From Pseudonocardia autotrophica (lineage in GTDB: Bacteria; Actinomycetota; Actinomycetes; Mycobacteriales; Pseudonocardiaceae): DNA of 64,000 nucleotides. The stretch covers positions 6,944,001 to 7,008,000 of the forward strand of contig NZ_AP018920.1 of assembly GCF_003945385.1 (NCBI RefSeq), in the 5' to 3' direction. Shown here piece by piece: positions 1 to 7,386 of this stretch. Made by a program: the position numbers and the translations under genes. Numbering within the stretch: position 1 is the stretch's first letter; each line of letters begins with the position of its first letter. Below the pieces are notes generated by a model. It was not told where the DNA came from and did no database searches. It worked only from the letters and a program-made list of their open reading frames with translations.

Positions 1-1
1 G

Positions 2-151
2 CCGCACGGCATCGCCCGCGACTCCACCGGCGCGCTCTACGTCGCCGAGGTGACCCACAGCTTCGCGATCGCCACCGGGCGGGTCGGCCCCGAGTACGCC
101 GACCAGCTCTTCACCCGACTCATCCCGACCTTCGACGAGGAGACCCCATGA
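2..151 (+). CDS. C-terminal end of a beta-propeller-like protein (partial)
   Basis: Only the last 49 residues are in the window. The frame is open from base 2 and stops with TGA at 149-151, overlapping the ATG of the next gene by 4 bases, which indicates translational coupling. The segment HGIARDSTGALYVAEVTHS resembles the last blade of NHL/SMP-30-type six-bladed beta-propellers, in which 'G-(I/V)-A-x-D-x-x-G-x-(L/I)-Y-V-A' is a recurring blade pattern. Such proteins are often lactonases, amidating lyases or sugar/gluconate hydrolases; with one blade visible the reaction cannot be named. Its coupling to the MetE-like gene suggests the two act in one pathway. Confidence 0.55.
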   Translation, partial: PHGIARDSTGALYVAEVTHSFAIATGRVGPEYADQLFTRLIPTFDEETP

Positions 152-1353
152 GGCGCGAACCCGGCCGGATTCTCACCACCCACGGCGGGAACCTGCCCCG
201 CCCCGCCGACCTGGACGAGCTGATCGGCGACGGCGAGCCGTCGCGGGAACGGCTGCAGGAGCGGCTCCCCGGGGCCGTCGCCGAGGTCGTCGCCCAGCAG
301 ATCGACTGCGGGCTGGACGTGATCAACGACGGGGAGTACGTCAAGGCCGCGAACATGGCGGGCTACAGCGGCTACATCCACGCCAGGGTGACCGGCTGGG
401 AGGTGCTGGACATCGACCCGGCGATCGGGCCGAAGCGAGCCTTCGTCGCCGCCCGGGACCAGGCCGACTTCCCCGGTACCTACGAGTCCGGGCTGTGGCT
501 GACCGGCTCCGGCGGGCCGGTCCGGCCCGGTTTCGCCACGCCCGGCGCCGCGCCGCGCCTGCCGACCACCGAGCGCGTCTGCACCGGCCCGATCCGCTAC
601 ACCGGCCACGACGCGATCGCCGCCGACGTGGCGGCGCTGACGTCGGCGGTCGAGGGCAAGCCGGTGGACGGTTTCATCGCCGCGCTCGGCCCGCTCAGCC
701 TCGGTGCCGGCGCGCGCAACGCGCACTACGCCGACGAGCAGGAATACATGTTCGCCGTCGCCGAGGCGCTCCGCGAGGAGTACAAGGCCGTCACCGACGC
801 CGGCCTCGTCCTGCAGATCGACGAGCCGGAGTTCGCGACGACCTGGCAGTTCCATCCGGAGTGGACGGTCGAGGAGCTCCGCCGGTACCTGGAGTTCGCG
901 GTGGAGGTGCTGAACCACGCGATCGCGGGGCTGCCGTCCGAGCAGATCCGGATGCACTCCTGCTGGGGCAGCGGGCACCGGCCGCACACCCAGGACATCG
1001 GGCTGGTGCACATCGCCGACCTGCTGGTGAAGGTGAACGCGGGCGCGTACGCGATCGAGTCGGGCAACGTCCGGCACGCGCACGAGTGGCGGGTCTGGCA
1101 GGACGTGAAGCTGCCGGAGGGCAAGATCCTCGCCCCCGGCGTCGTCAGCCACGCGACCGACCTGGTGGAACACCCCGAGCTGGTGGCCGAGCGGCTGGTC
1201 AACTTCGCGAGCGTGGTCGGTGCGGAGAACCTGCAGGCCGGAACCGACTGCGGCATCGGTTCGCGGGTCGGCCACGCCGAGATCGCCTGGGCGAAGCTCC
1301 GCTCGCTCGCCGAGGGTGCCGCGATCGCCGGTAAGCGTCTGCACCCGGCCTGA
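148..1353 (+). CDS. MetE C-terminal-domain-like protein (cobalamin-independent methionine synthase family)
   Basis: A 401-residue protein matching only the catalytic TIM-barrel half of cobalamin-independent methionine synthase; full MetE is about 750 residues. The zinc-site signature is retained: H270-S-C272 (MHSCWG), a glutamate in YAIESGN, and C368 in GTDCGIG, corresponding to the His, Cys, Glu and Cys ligands of MetE. It therefore probably binds zinc and activates a thiol or other nucleophile for methyl transfer. Stand-alone proteins of this kind often sit in catabolic or uptake operons and need not make methionine. The ATG overlaps the stop of the upstream gene. The next gene starts 54 bases downstream with its own ribosome binding site. 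Family assignment is firm; the physiological methyl donor and acceptor are unknown. Confidence 0.8.
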   Translation: MRREPGRILTTHGGNLPRPADLDELIGDGEPSRERLQERLPGAVAEVVAQQIDCGLDVINDGEYVKAANMAGYSGYIHARVTGWEVLDIDPAIGPKRAFVAARDQADFPGTYESGLWLTGSGGPVRPGFATPGAAPRLPTTERVCTGPIRYTGHDAIAADVAALTSAVEGKPVDGFIAALGPLSLGAGARNAHYADEQEYMFAVAEALREEYKAVTDAGLVLQIDEPEFATTWQFHPEWTVEELRRYLEFAVEVLNHAIAGLPSEQIRMHSCWGSGHRPHTQDIGLVHIADLLVKVNAGAYAIESGNVRHAHEWRVWQDVKLPEGKILAPGVVSHATDLVEHPELVAERLVNFASVVGAENLQAGTDCGIGSRVGHAEIAWAKLRSLAEGAAIAGKRLHPA

Positions 1354-1406
1354 CCGGTGGTCAGGTCCCGATCCCCCGAATTCCCGCACTGGCCAATGGA
1401 GGTCAC

Positions 1407-3011
1407 GTGAGAGAGCACCGAAACCACCTTCGTCCGAGTCCCGGTCACCGACGTCCTGGTAGCCGACGCCCCGGTAGCCGGCGAGGCACGGTGTGCCGTG
1501 CGCTCGGCCTGCTGACCGTGTCCGCCCTGATCGTCGCGGGTTGCGGCGGCGGAGGCGGTGCGACGGAGCCGGGCGGCGGCGAGCACGACCCGAACGCGGT
1601 CTTCAAGTACGCGGTTCCGGGCATGCCCACCTCGTTCGATCCCCGGCAGGCCGCGCCGCTGGACCCGGTCTTCCTGGACGTGGTCTACGAGAGCCTGATC
1701 GGCCGCACCCCCGCGGGCGACATCGAGCCGGGCCTGGCCACCGAATGGGAGCTGTCCGACGACAACCGGGTCCTCGATCTCACCCTGCGCGAGGGGGTCA
1801 CCTTCACCGACGGCGCGCCGTTCGACTCGGCCGCGGTGGTCACCTCGCTCGAGGCGTTCCGCGAGTCGGGTGCGCAGAAGACCGTGCTCGCACCGCTGCA
1901 GACGGTGGAGGCGACCGGGCCGAACTCGGTCCGGCTGACCTTCGACGCCCCGTCCGGCTACATGGTCAACGCCCTGGCGGGCGAGGCGGGCATCGTCGTG
2001 TCGCCGCAGGCGATCGACGATCCGGACCTCGGCACGAAGCCGGTCGGCACCGGCCCGTTCGCCCTCACCGGGCTGCAGCAGGGCAAGGTCACGTTCAGCA
2101 AGAACGAGGACTACTGGAACGCCGCCGAGACCTCGATCGCCGGCATCGAGATGCTGGTGTTCTCCGACGAGCCGACCCGGCTCCGTTCGGTCGTCTCCGG
2201 GGAGACCGACGGCACGACGATCTCGGCCGGCCAGATCCGGGAGGCCGAGGCGAACGGGCTCAGCGTGGTCAAGGGCCCGAACAGCACGCTGAACGGGATC
2301 CTGCTCAACACCGGACAGCCGGAGTTCGCCGATCCCAAGGTCCGCGAGGCGCTGGTCTACGCCATCGACCGTGAGGCGGTCAACGACAGCCTGTTCGCGG
2401 GTGAGTGCACCCCGAGCGTGCAGCCGTTCGGCCCGGGCTTCTGGGCGAACGTGCCCGAGCTGAACGACATCTCCAGGTTCCACGATCCGGCCCGGTCGAA
2501 GGCCCTGCTGGCCGAGGCCGGTTACCCGGACGGGGTCGCCATCGAGCTCGCACACGGTCCGAACACGACCTACCAGAACCTGTCCCAGGCGTTGCAGGCC
2601 CAGCTCACCGAAGCCGGGTTCCGCGCCGACGTCCGGCCGCTGGAGTTCAGCCAGATGGTCGAGGCCCGGCGGACCGGCAACTTCAGCGCGACGGTGTCGC
2701 TGCTGCAGGCCGGGCGACCGGACAGCAGCCAGTTCGCCGTGGACTTCTACATGCCCGGCGGCACCTACAACCCGGGGAACTTCTCGCTGCCGGGTCTGGA
2801 CGCCCTGCTCGCCGAGTCCCGGGCGGCCGACGACACGGCCGAGCGGGAGGGACCGACCCGGGAGCTGTTCCGCGAGGTCTTCGAGGCGGGACCGCCGGTG
2901 ATCCCGGTGTGCAACGTCATCTGGGTCGCTGCCTTCCGCGATGGCGTCACCGGCTTCGAGGTGCCGACGTACGGCGACTACGGCTTCGCCTCCATCAAGA
3001 TCGCCGGCTGA
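1407..3011 (+). CDS. ABC transporter substrate-binding lipoprotein, family 5
   Basis: A 534-residue SBP family 5 (peptide/opine/nickel type) protein. The GTG start at 1407 follows GGAGG at 1398-1402. An Arg-rich 28-residue leader precedes the hydrophobic segment RALGLLTVSALIVAGC, so C46 is the likely lipidated cysteine; an in-frame GTG at 1491 would give a normal-length signal peptide and is the alternative start. The mature part has the family pattern 'EPGLATEWELS ... GVTFTDGAPFDSAAVV' and 'VGTGPFALTG'. It should sit on the outer face of the membrane and deliver a peptide-like or other organic ligand to a permease. No permease or ATPase gene lies nearby. It is paralogous to the protein at 4157-5659, and each is followed by an SDR gene. 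Confidence 0.88.
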   Translation: MREHRNHLRPSPGHRRPGSRRPGSRRGTVCRALGLLTVSALIVAGCGGGGGATEPGGGEHDPNAVFKYAVPGMPTSFDPRQAAPLDPVFLDVVYESLIGRTPAGDIEPGLATEWELSDDNRVLDLTLREGVTFTDGAPFDSAAVVTSLEAFRESGAQKTVLAPLQTVEATGPNSVRLTFDAPSGYMVNALAGEAGIVVSPQAIDDPDLGTKPVGTGPFALTGLQQGKVTFSKNEDYWNAAETSIAGIEMLVFSDEPTRLRSVVSGETDGTTISAGQIREAEANGLSVVKGPNSTLNGILLNTGQPEFADPKVREALVYAIDREAVNDSLFAGECTPSVQPFGPGFWANVPELNDISRFHDPARSKALLAEAGYPDGVAIELAHGPNTTYQNLSQALQAQLTEAGFRADVRPLEFSQMVEARRTGNFSATVSLLQAGRPDSSQFAVDFYMPGGTYNPGNFSLPGLDALLAESRAADDTAEREGPTRELFREVFEAGPPVIPVCNVIWVAAFRDGVTGFEVPTYGDYGFASIKIAG

Positions 3012-3032
3012 TCAGGGAACGGAACGCAACGG

Positions 3033-3926
3033 ATGCAGAACATCGATCTCAGTGAACGGGTCGCGGTGGTCACCGGCTCCGGACGCGGCCTCGGCCGCGC
3101 CTACGCCGAGGCGCTGGCGGCCGCAGGTGCCGCGGTGGTGGTGAACGACCTGGACGCCGACGCGGCCGGCGAGACCGTCGCCGCGATCACCGGGGCGGGC
3201 GGCAGGGCCGTCGCACACGTCGGCGGGGTCGGTCCGACCGAGACCGCCGAGCAGCTCGTCGAGCGGGCGGTGAGCGAGTTCGGCAGGCTGGACGTGATGT
3301 GCACCAACGCGGGTGCGCTGCGCGACCGGACCCTGCTCAAGCTCGCCGACGACGAGATGGACATGGTGCTGGACAGCCACATCCGCGGCACCATCACCTG
3401 TGGCCGAGCCGCCGCCAGGCAGTTCAAGGAGCAGGGTGACGGCGGCCGGTTGATCCTCATCGGGTCACCGGCGGGCCAGCTGGGCAGTTTCGGGCAGACC
3501 GCGTACGCCGCTTCCAAGGCGGCGATCGTCGGGCTGGTCCGGGTCTGGTCGGTGGAGCTGGCCAGGATCGGGGTGACGGTGAACGCCGTCATCCCGAAGG
3601 CGCTGACCAGGATGGCAGCCACGATCCCGGGGATGGCCGAGGTCGTCGAGCAGGTGGAGGCCGGCGGACCCGTGCCCGAGCACCTGCGGCACAACGGAAC
3701 CGGCACGGTCGCCGATGTCGCGCCGCTGGTCGTGTACCTGAGCGCGGCGGAGTCGGCGAAGGTCACCGGGCAGTACTTCGGGTTCGGCGGCGACCGGTTC
3801 TCGGTGTGGGCGCACCCGTCCGAGGCGTTCGTGACCCACCGGTCCGGTGGCTGGACGACCGAGCAGCTGGCCCTGGACTTCGCCGACTTCACCGATCACC
3901 TGCGGAGTCACCTCCCGGCCGGCTGA
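3033..3926 (+). CDS. Short-chain dehydrogenase/reductase
   Basis: A 297-residue classical SDR that should oxidise or reduce an alcohol/ketone with NAD(P). It has the Rossmann cofactor motif TGSGRGLG at residues 14-21, the NAG motif at 92-94, catalytic S145 and the active-site pair Y158/K162 in AYAASKAA. The extension after residue 215 (the segment EHLRHNGTGTVADVAPLVVYL and a C-terminal tail of about 50 residues) resembles SDRs annotated near hydroxysteroid and acyl metabolism; the substrate cannot be deduced. It starts 21 bases after the substrate-binding protein gene and probably shares its transcript. A strong hairpin 26 bases past the stop ends the unit. Confidence 0.87.
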   Translation: MQNIDLSERVAVVTGSGRGLGRAYAEALAAAGAAVVVNDLDADAAGETVAAITGAGGRAVAHVGGVGPTETAEQLVERAVSEFGRLDVMCTNAGALRDRTLLKLADDEMDMVLDSHIRGTITCGRAAARQFKEQGDGGRLILIGSPAGQLGSFGQTAYAASKAAIVGLVRVWSVELARIGVTVNAVIPKALTRMAATIPGMAEVVEQVEAGGPVPEHLRHNGTGTVADVAPLVVYLSAAESAKVTGQYFGFGGDRFSVWAHPSEAFVTHRSGGWTTEQLALDFADFTDHLRSHLPAG

Positions 3927-3951
3927 ACACGGCCCGGATGGGCGTGGACGA

Positions 3952-3980
3952 CCCCGGGTCCGGCACCGCCGGACCCGGGG
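3952..3980 (+). terminator. Perfect 12-bp stem-loop after the first SDR gene
   Basis: CCCCGGGTCCGG at 3952-3963 pairs exactly with CCGGACCCGGGG at 3969-3980 around a five-base loop (CACCG). There is no T-run, as is usual in high-G+C actinobacteria. It lies between the 1407-3926 unit and the next promoter region, so termination of the first transcript is the natural reading. Confidence 0.65.
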
Positions 3981-4089
3981 TTCCGGCGTGCGCAGGTGCA
4001 GGTCAGCGCTCCGGCACCGGCAATCGGCACTCGGCCGCGATGGCGCGGCCCGCACGGATCATCGGCCCTTCCCAGCGCACTCTCCCGCG

Positions 4090-4131
4090 GATACTATCTA
4101 CATAGTGGACTAGTTGTCCGATTATAGGACA
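4090..4131 (+). promoter_or_regulatory. AT-rich promoter/operator with repeated GGAC/GTCC half-sites
   Basis: In a region above 70% G+C, bases 4090-4131 are markedly AT-rich. They contain GGAC (4107-4110), GTCC (4116-4119) and GGAC (4127-4130), so that two overlapping inverted repeats share the middle GTCC: GGAC-N5-GTCC and TGTCC-N7-GGACA. Directly upstream is a near-palindrome, ACTATCTACATAGT. This has the form of an operator overlapping a -10 region, placed about 30 bases before the start of the second binding-protein gene. Which regulator binds is unknown; none is encoded next to it. Confidence 0.5.
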
Positions 4132-4156
4132 GCTGAGATCTCAAAGGAGAGACTCC

Positions 4157-5659
4157 ATGGCCCGTCGACTCACCGTCGCGCTGGCGGGCGTGACCGCCCT
4201 GCTCCTGCTCACGGCCTGTGGCAGTGCAGCGGGCGACGATCGTCCGAAGGTCTTCCGGGTCGGCTTCGGCGGCGACCCGATCACGATGCATCCGCACCTC
4301 AGCGCGCCCGCGTACAACATCTTCCTGACCCCGGTGTACGAAACCCTGATCAAGTCCACCCCGGACGGCGGGTACGAGCCCGCCCTGGCCACCGAGTGGA
4401 CCCTCGCCGAGGACAGCCGCAGCCTCGCACTCACCCTCCGCCCCGGGGTGACCTTCCAGGACGGCACCCCGTTCGACGCCGAGGCGGTGCGGGCCAACCT
4501 GGAGGCCGCCGCACGCTCCGGCACCCTCACGGCCCGGAGCCTGACCACGGTGGACAGCGTCGACGTCGTCGACGACACGCACGTGGTCCTGCGGCTGAAC
4601 GCGCCGGGTGGTCATCTCGTCGGTGTGCTGGCGAGCGAGGCCGGGATGATGATCAGCCCGGCACTGCTGGACGGCGACGAGGCCGCCCGCAACCCGGTCG
4701 GCACCGGCCCGTACCAGCTGACCGAGCTCACCCGCGGCCGGACCGCCTACGCCCGGTGGGACGGCTACCGCGATGCCGACACGACCGAGCTGGACGGCAT
4801 CGAGATCCACGGCTTCCCGGACGACACCGCCCGGTTGAACGCACTGCGCTCCGGGCAGCTGGACGCGAGCTTCATCTTCCCGTCCCAGATCGACCAGGCC
4901 GAGCAGTCCGGCATGCGCACGACGGTCTTCGAACGCACCGTCTTCCACTCGATGCTGCTCAACACCGGCCGCTCGGAGTTCGGCGATCCGCGGGTGCGGC
5001 GCGCGATCGGACTGGCGCTGGACCGGGCGACCATGGCCCAGACCCTCTACGACGGCAACTGCAGTCCGGCGGGTCAGCCCTACCCGGAGACGCACTGGGC
5101 GCACTCCCCCGAGGTCGGCCAGCCCGAGTACGACCCGGAGCAGGCCAAGTCACTGCTCGCCGAGGCCGGCCTGCCCGACGGGTTCACGTTCACCCTGGCG
5201 GTCTCGAACATCACCACCTACCAGCGCCTCGGCGAGGCGATCCAGGGCGAGCTGGCCCGGATCGGGATCACCGTGAACCTCGACATCATGGACAACCCGT
5301 CACTGACCGCGTTGCGACAGACCGGCAACTTCGACGCCGTCGGCGGGCAGTACGAGTCCGGCCGGCCCGATCCGACGACCTTCCTGACCGACTTCTATCT
5401 GCCCGGTGGGACGTTCAACCCGGGTGACTTCACGACACCCGGCGGGGCGGAGCTGGTGGATCTCGCCCGGCAGTCCACCGACGAGGCGGACCGCACCGGC
5501 CCGGTGCGGCAGGTCGTCGCCGATGCCGCCGAGCTCGGCGCACCGGTGGTCCCGGTCTGCTTCCCCGGTTCCATCGAGGCCGATGCACCGCACGTCACGC
5601 ACGGGGTGACCGTGTCGATCGTGGGCGACCACGACTTCTCCACCGTGCGGATGGACTGA
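4157..5659 (+). CDS. ABC transporter substrate-binding lipoprotein, family 5 (second copy)
   Basis: A 500-residue SBP family 5 lipoprotein. The ATG follows AAAGGAG at 4143-4149. A short signal peptide ends in LLLLTAC, making C21 the lipid-anchored cysteine. The core repeats features of the 1407-3011 protein (STPDGGYEPALATEWTL; VTFQDGTPFDAEAV; VGTGPYQL), so the two are diverged paralogues. It should bind an oligopeptide-like or other small organic ligand outside the cell. Neither permease nor ATP-binding subunits are encoded in the window, so it must use a transporter encoded elsewhere or act as an orphan receptor. An AT-rich operator-like region lies just upstream. The SDR gene 14 bases downstream is presumably co-transcribed. 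Confidence 0.9.
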   Translation: MARRLTVALAGVTALLLLTACGSAAGDDRPKVFRVGFGGDPITMHPHLSAPAYNIFLTPVYETLIKSTPDGGYEPALATEWTLAEDSRSLALTLRPGVTFQDGTPFDAEAVRANLEAAARSGTLTARSLTTVDSVDVVDDTHVVLRLNAPGGHLVGVLASEAGMMISPALLDGDEAARNPVGTGPYQLTELTRGRTAYARWDGYRDADTTELDGIEIHGFPDDTARLNALRSGQLDASFIFPSQIDQAEQSGMRTTVFERTVFHSMLLNTGRSEFGDPRVRRAIGLALDRATMAQTLYDGNCSPAGQPYPETHWAHSPEVGQPEYDPEQAKSLLAEAGLPDGFTFTLAVSNITTYQRLGEAIQGELARIGITVNLDIMDNPSLTALRQTGNFDAVGGQYESGRPDPTTFLTDFYLPGGTFNPGDFTTPGGAELVDLARQSTDEADRTGPVRQVVADAAELGAPVVPVCFPGSIEADAPHVTHGVTVSIVGDHDFSTVRMD

Positions 5660-5673
5660 GGGAGCCGAGTGGG

Positions 5674-6501
5674 ATGACCGGACGGATCGCGGGCCGCGTC
5701 GCGCTCGTCACCGGCGCGGCCCGCGGTCAGGGCCGCAGCCATGCGGTGCGGCTGGCGGAGGAAGGTGCCGCCGTGATCGCGGTGGACATCTGCCGGCAGA
5801 TCGACTCCGTGCCGTACCGGCTCGCGACGTCCGCGGATCTGGAGCGGACGGTCGACGAGGTCCGGGCGGTGGGCGGGCGGATCGTGGCGGTCGAGGCCGA
5901 CGTGCGCGACCCGGTCGCGCTCGGTGCCGCGGTCGGCACGGGGGTCGAGGAGTTCGGCAGGCTGGACATCGCCTGCGCGAACGCCGGCATCCTCAGCTTC
6001 GCCGGGGCCGGTGAGATGGGGCAGACCACCTGGCAGGACGTGATCGACGTCAACCTCACCGGGGCGTGGAACACCGCGCAGGCCGCGATACCGCACCTGA
6101 CCGGCGCCGGTGGTGGGTCGATCGTGCTGACCAGCTCGGCCGCCGGGTTGCGGGCCCGCCCGAACCTGGCGCACTACGTCACGGCGAAGCACGGCCTGAC
6201 CGGGATGATGCGCAGCCTGGCGATCGAGCTGGCGCCCAGGATGATCCGGGTGAACTGCGTGCTGCCCACCGGCGTCGACACCGACATGGTCACCAATCCG
6301 GCGATGTGCGCCCTGTTCCGGCCGGACCTGCCCAGCCCGGGTCCCGACGACATCCGGGAGCGGTGCCGGGAGATGAACGCGATGCCGGTCCCGTGGGTCG
6401 AGGTCCGCGACGTCAGCAATGCGGTGCTGTTCCTGACCTCCGACGAGGCCCGCTACGTCACCGGCGCACTGCTCCCGGTCGATGCCGGAGCGACCCTGTA
6501 G
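5674..6501 (+). CDS. Mycofactocin-type SDR family oxidoreductase
   Basis: A 275-residue SDR with TGAARGQG at residues 13-20, a nearby serine pair (S154/S155) and the catalytic Y168/K172 in HYVTAKHG. The start 'GRVALVTGAARGQGRSHA', the AVDIC after strand 2 and the insertion after it (QIDSVPYRLATSADLERTV) are typical of the mycofactocin-coupled SDR subfamily, which holds its nicotinamide cofactor tightly and passes electrons to the peptide-derived cofactor mycofactocin. That assignment is by sequence style only; no mycofactocin biosynthesis genes are in view. It should oxidise an alcohol. It follows the second binding-protein gene by 14 bases, repeating the arrangement of the first pair. Confidence 0.85.
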   Translation: MTGRIAGRVALVTGAARGQGRSHAVRLAEEGAAVIAVDICRQIDSVPYRLATSADLERTVDEVRAVGGRIVAVEADVRDPVALGAAVGTGVEEFGRLDIACANAGILSFAGAGEMGQTTWQDVIDVNLTGAWNTAQAAIPHLTGAGGGSIVLTSSAAGLRARPNLAHYVTAKHGLTGMMRSLAIELAPRMIRVNCVLPTGVDTDMVTNPAMCALFRPDLPSPGPDDIRERCREMNAMPVPWVEVRDVSNAVLFLTSDEARYVTGALLPVDAGATL

Positions 6502-6566
6502 CACCGCGCGCCCCGGGTGGGCGATCCCGGGCCTGCTGCGACGACGCCCGGTTCAGTTCGGACCGG

Positions 6567-6767
6567 GTGCGCCACAAGGACGCGACGAAGCGCTCCGCGC
6601 AGGAGGTCGAGCAGCTCGCGGCCGCGGCCGATCGCGGGGAGCCGGTCCGCCCGGCCGACGTCGAGCGCAACGACGCGATGCTCGCCGGAGGGCCGGGTGC
6701 GGACCTGGCGAGCCACCGTGACAGGCACCACCGACACCTGGTGGTCGGCGACGACCTGTCAGGCTAA
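6567..6767 (+). CDS. Possible small hypothetical protein
   Basis: A GTG-started frame of 66 residues fills the gap between the mycofactocin-type SDR and the HTH-DUF3887 gene. The product is strongly charged, with an amphipathic stretch (KRSAQEVEQLAAAADRGEP) that could be helical, and a His-rich end. No ribosome binding site stands out, and other frames of this G+C-rich stretch are also open, so it may be chance. I do not recognise a family. Its last bases overlap the inverted repeat in front of the next gene. Confidence 0.25.
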   Translation: MRHKDATKRSAQEVEQLAAAADRGEPVRPADVERNDAMLAGGPGADLASHRDRHHRHLVVGDDLSG

Positions 6768-6775
6768 AGTTGACA
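6757..6775 (+). promoter_or_regulatory. Leaderless promoter inside an inverted repeat (TGTCA-N9-TGACA)
   Basis: TGTCA (6757-6761) and TGACA (6771-6775) flank TAAAGT (6765-6770), a good actinobacterial -10 hexamer. The GTG start at 6778 lies seven bases after the hexamer, the spacing expected for a leaderless transcript. GTTGACA occurs at 6769-6775 and again at 6790-6796. A repressor bound here would cover the -10, so autoregulation by the HTH protein encoded just downstream is plausible but not shown. Confidence 0.5.
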
Positions 6776-6777
6776 AC

Positions 6778-7386
6778 GTGAAGGTGACGTTGACAGATGC
6801 GGTGAGCGAGCTGAGGGCTCGCTCCGACGCCCTGCTGGCGGCTCGCGTCCTGACCGCGGACGGCGATCCGGCGGGACCCATTGCGCACGCCCTCGACGTC
6901 CGGGCCGCCGCCGAGGACGTCGTGCGCGTCGTGGTGCAGGAGGCCCGGCAGGCGGGCGCGACGTGGCAGAGCATCGGCGACGTGCTCGGAGTGTCCCGGC
7001 AGGCGGCCTTCCAGCGCTACGGCAAACCGCTCGACCCCAGAACGGGAGAACCCATGAACACCGCCCCACTGCCCGGCGCCGCCGAACTGGCCGTCGCGAC
7101 CATCGAGGACCTGGCCGCCGGGCGCTGGCCGCAGGTCACCGCCCGGTTCGACGCGACGATGCGCGACGGCCTGTCCGAGGACTCGCTCGCCGCCGCGTGG
7201 GCGCAGATCATCGGCCTGTCCGGCGCATTCGAGGAGCACGGGGCGCCCGAGGTCGTCCGCGCCGGGGACGTGACCGTCACCGACACCCGGCTCTGCATGG
7301 AGGCGGGCGACTACACCGCCCGGATCAGCTACCGCGACGACCGCAGCATCGCCGGTCTGTTCATCCGCCCGCAGGAGACCTCGTGA
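6778..7386 (+). CDS. HTH plus DUF3887 domain protein
   Basis: A 202-residue protein. Residues about 61-82 (ATWQSIGDVLGVSRQAAFQR) form a helix-turn-helix like those of small actinobacterial regulators. After a linker (KPLDPRTGEP) comes a DUF3887-type alpha/beta domain at about 100-200 (AELAVATIEDLAAGRWPQV ... DYTARISYRDDRSIAGLFI), a fold related to NTF2-like ligand-binding domains. GTG at 6778 is chosen because it sits at leaderless distance from TAAAGT and begins the conserved part; longer in-frame starts upstream would run through the promoter. Its stop overlaps the GTG of the CPBP protease gene, so the two are coupled. Likely role: DNA-binding sensor controlling its own operon (inference). 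Confidence 0.72.
   Translation: MKVTLTDAVSELRARSDALLAARVLTADGDPAGPIAHALDVRAAAEDVVRVVVQEARQAGATWQSIGDVLGVSRQAAFQRYGKPLDPRTGEPMNTAPLPGAAELAVATIEDLAAGRWPQVTARFDATMRDGLSEDSLAAAWAQIIGLSGAFEEHGAPEVVRAGDVTVTDTRLCMEAGDYTARISYRDDRSIAGLFIRPQETS

Noticed and set aside
37..1389. Long minus-strand reading frame over the MetE-like gene
   Set aside because: It is Arg/Gly/Val-rich shadow sequence with no motifs, while the plus-strand frame has the complete zinc-site signature.
726..2555. 609-residue minus-strand frame across the MetE-like and binding-protein genes
   Set aside because: It spans two clearly coding plus-strand genes and has the repetitive composition of an antisense frame in G+C-rich DNA.
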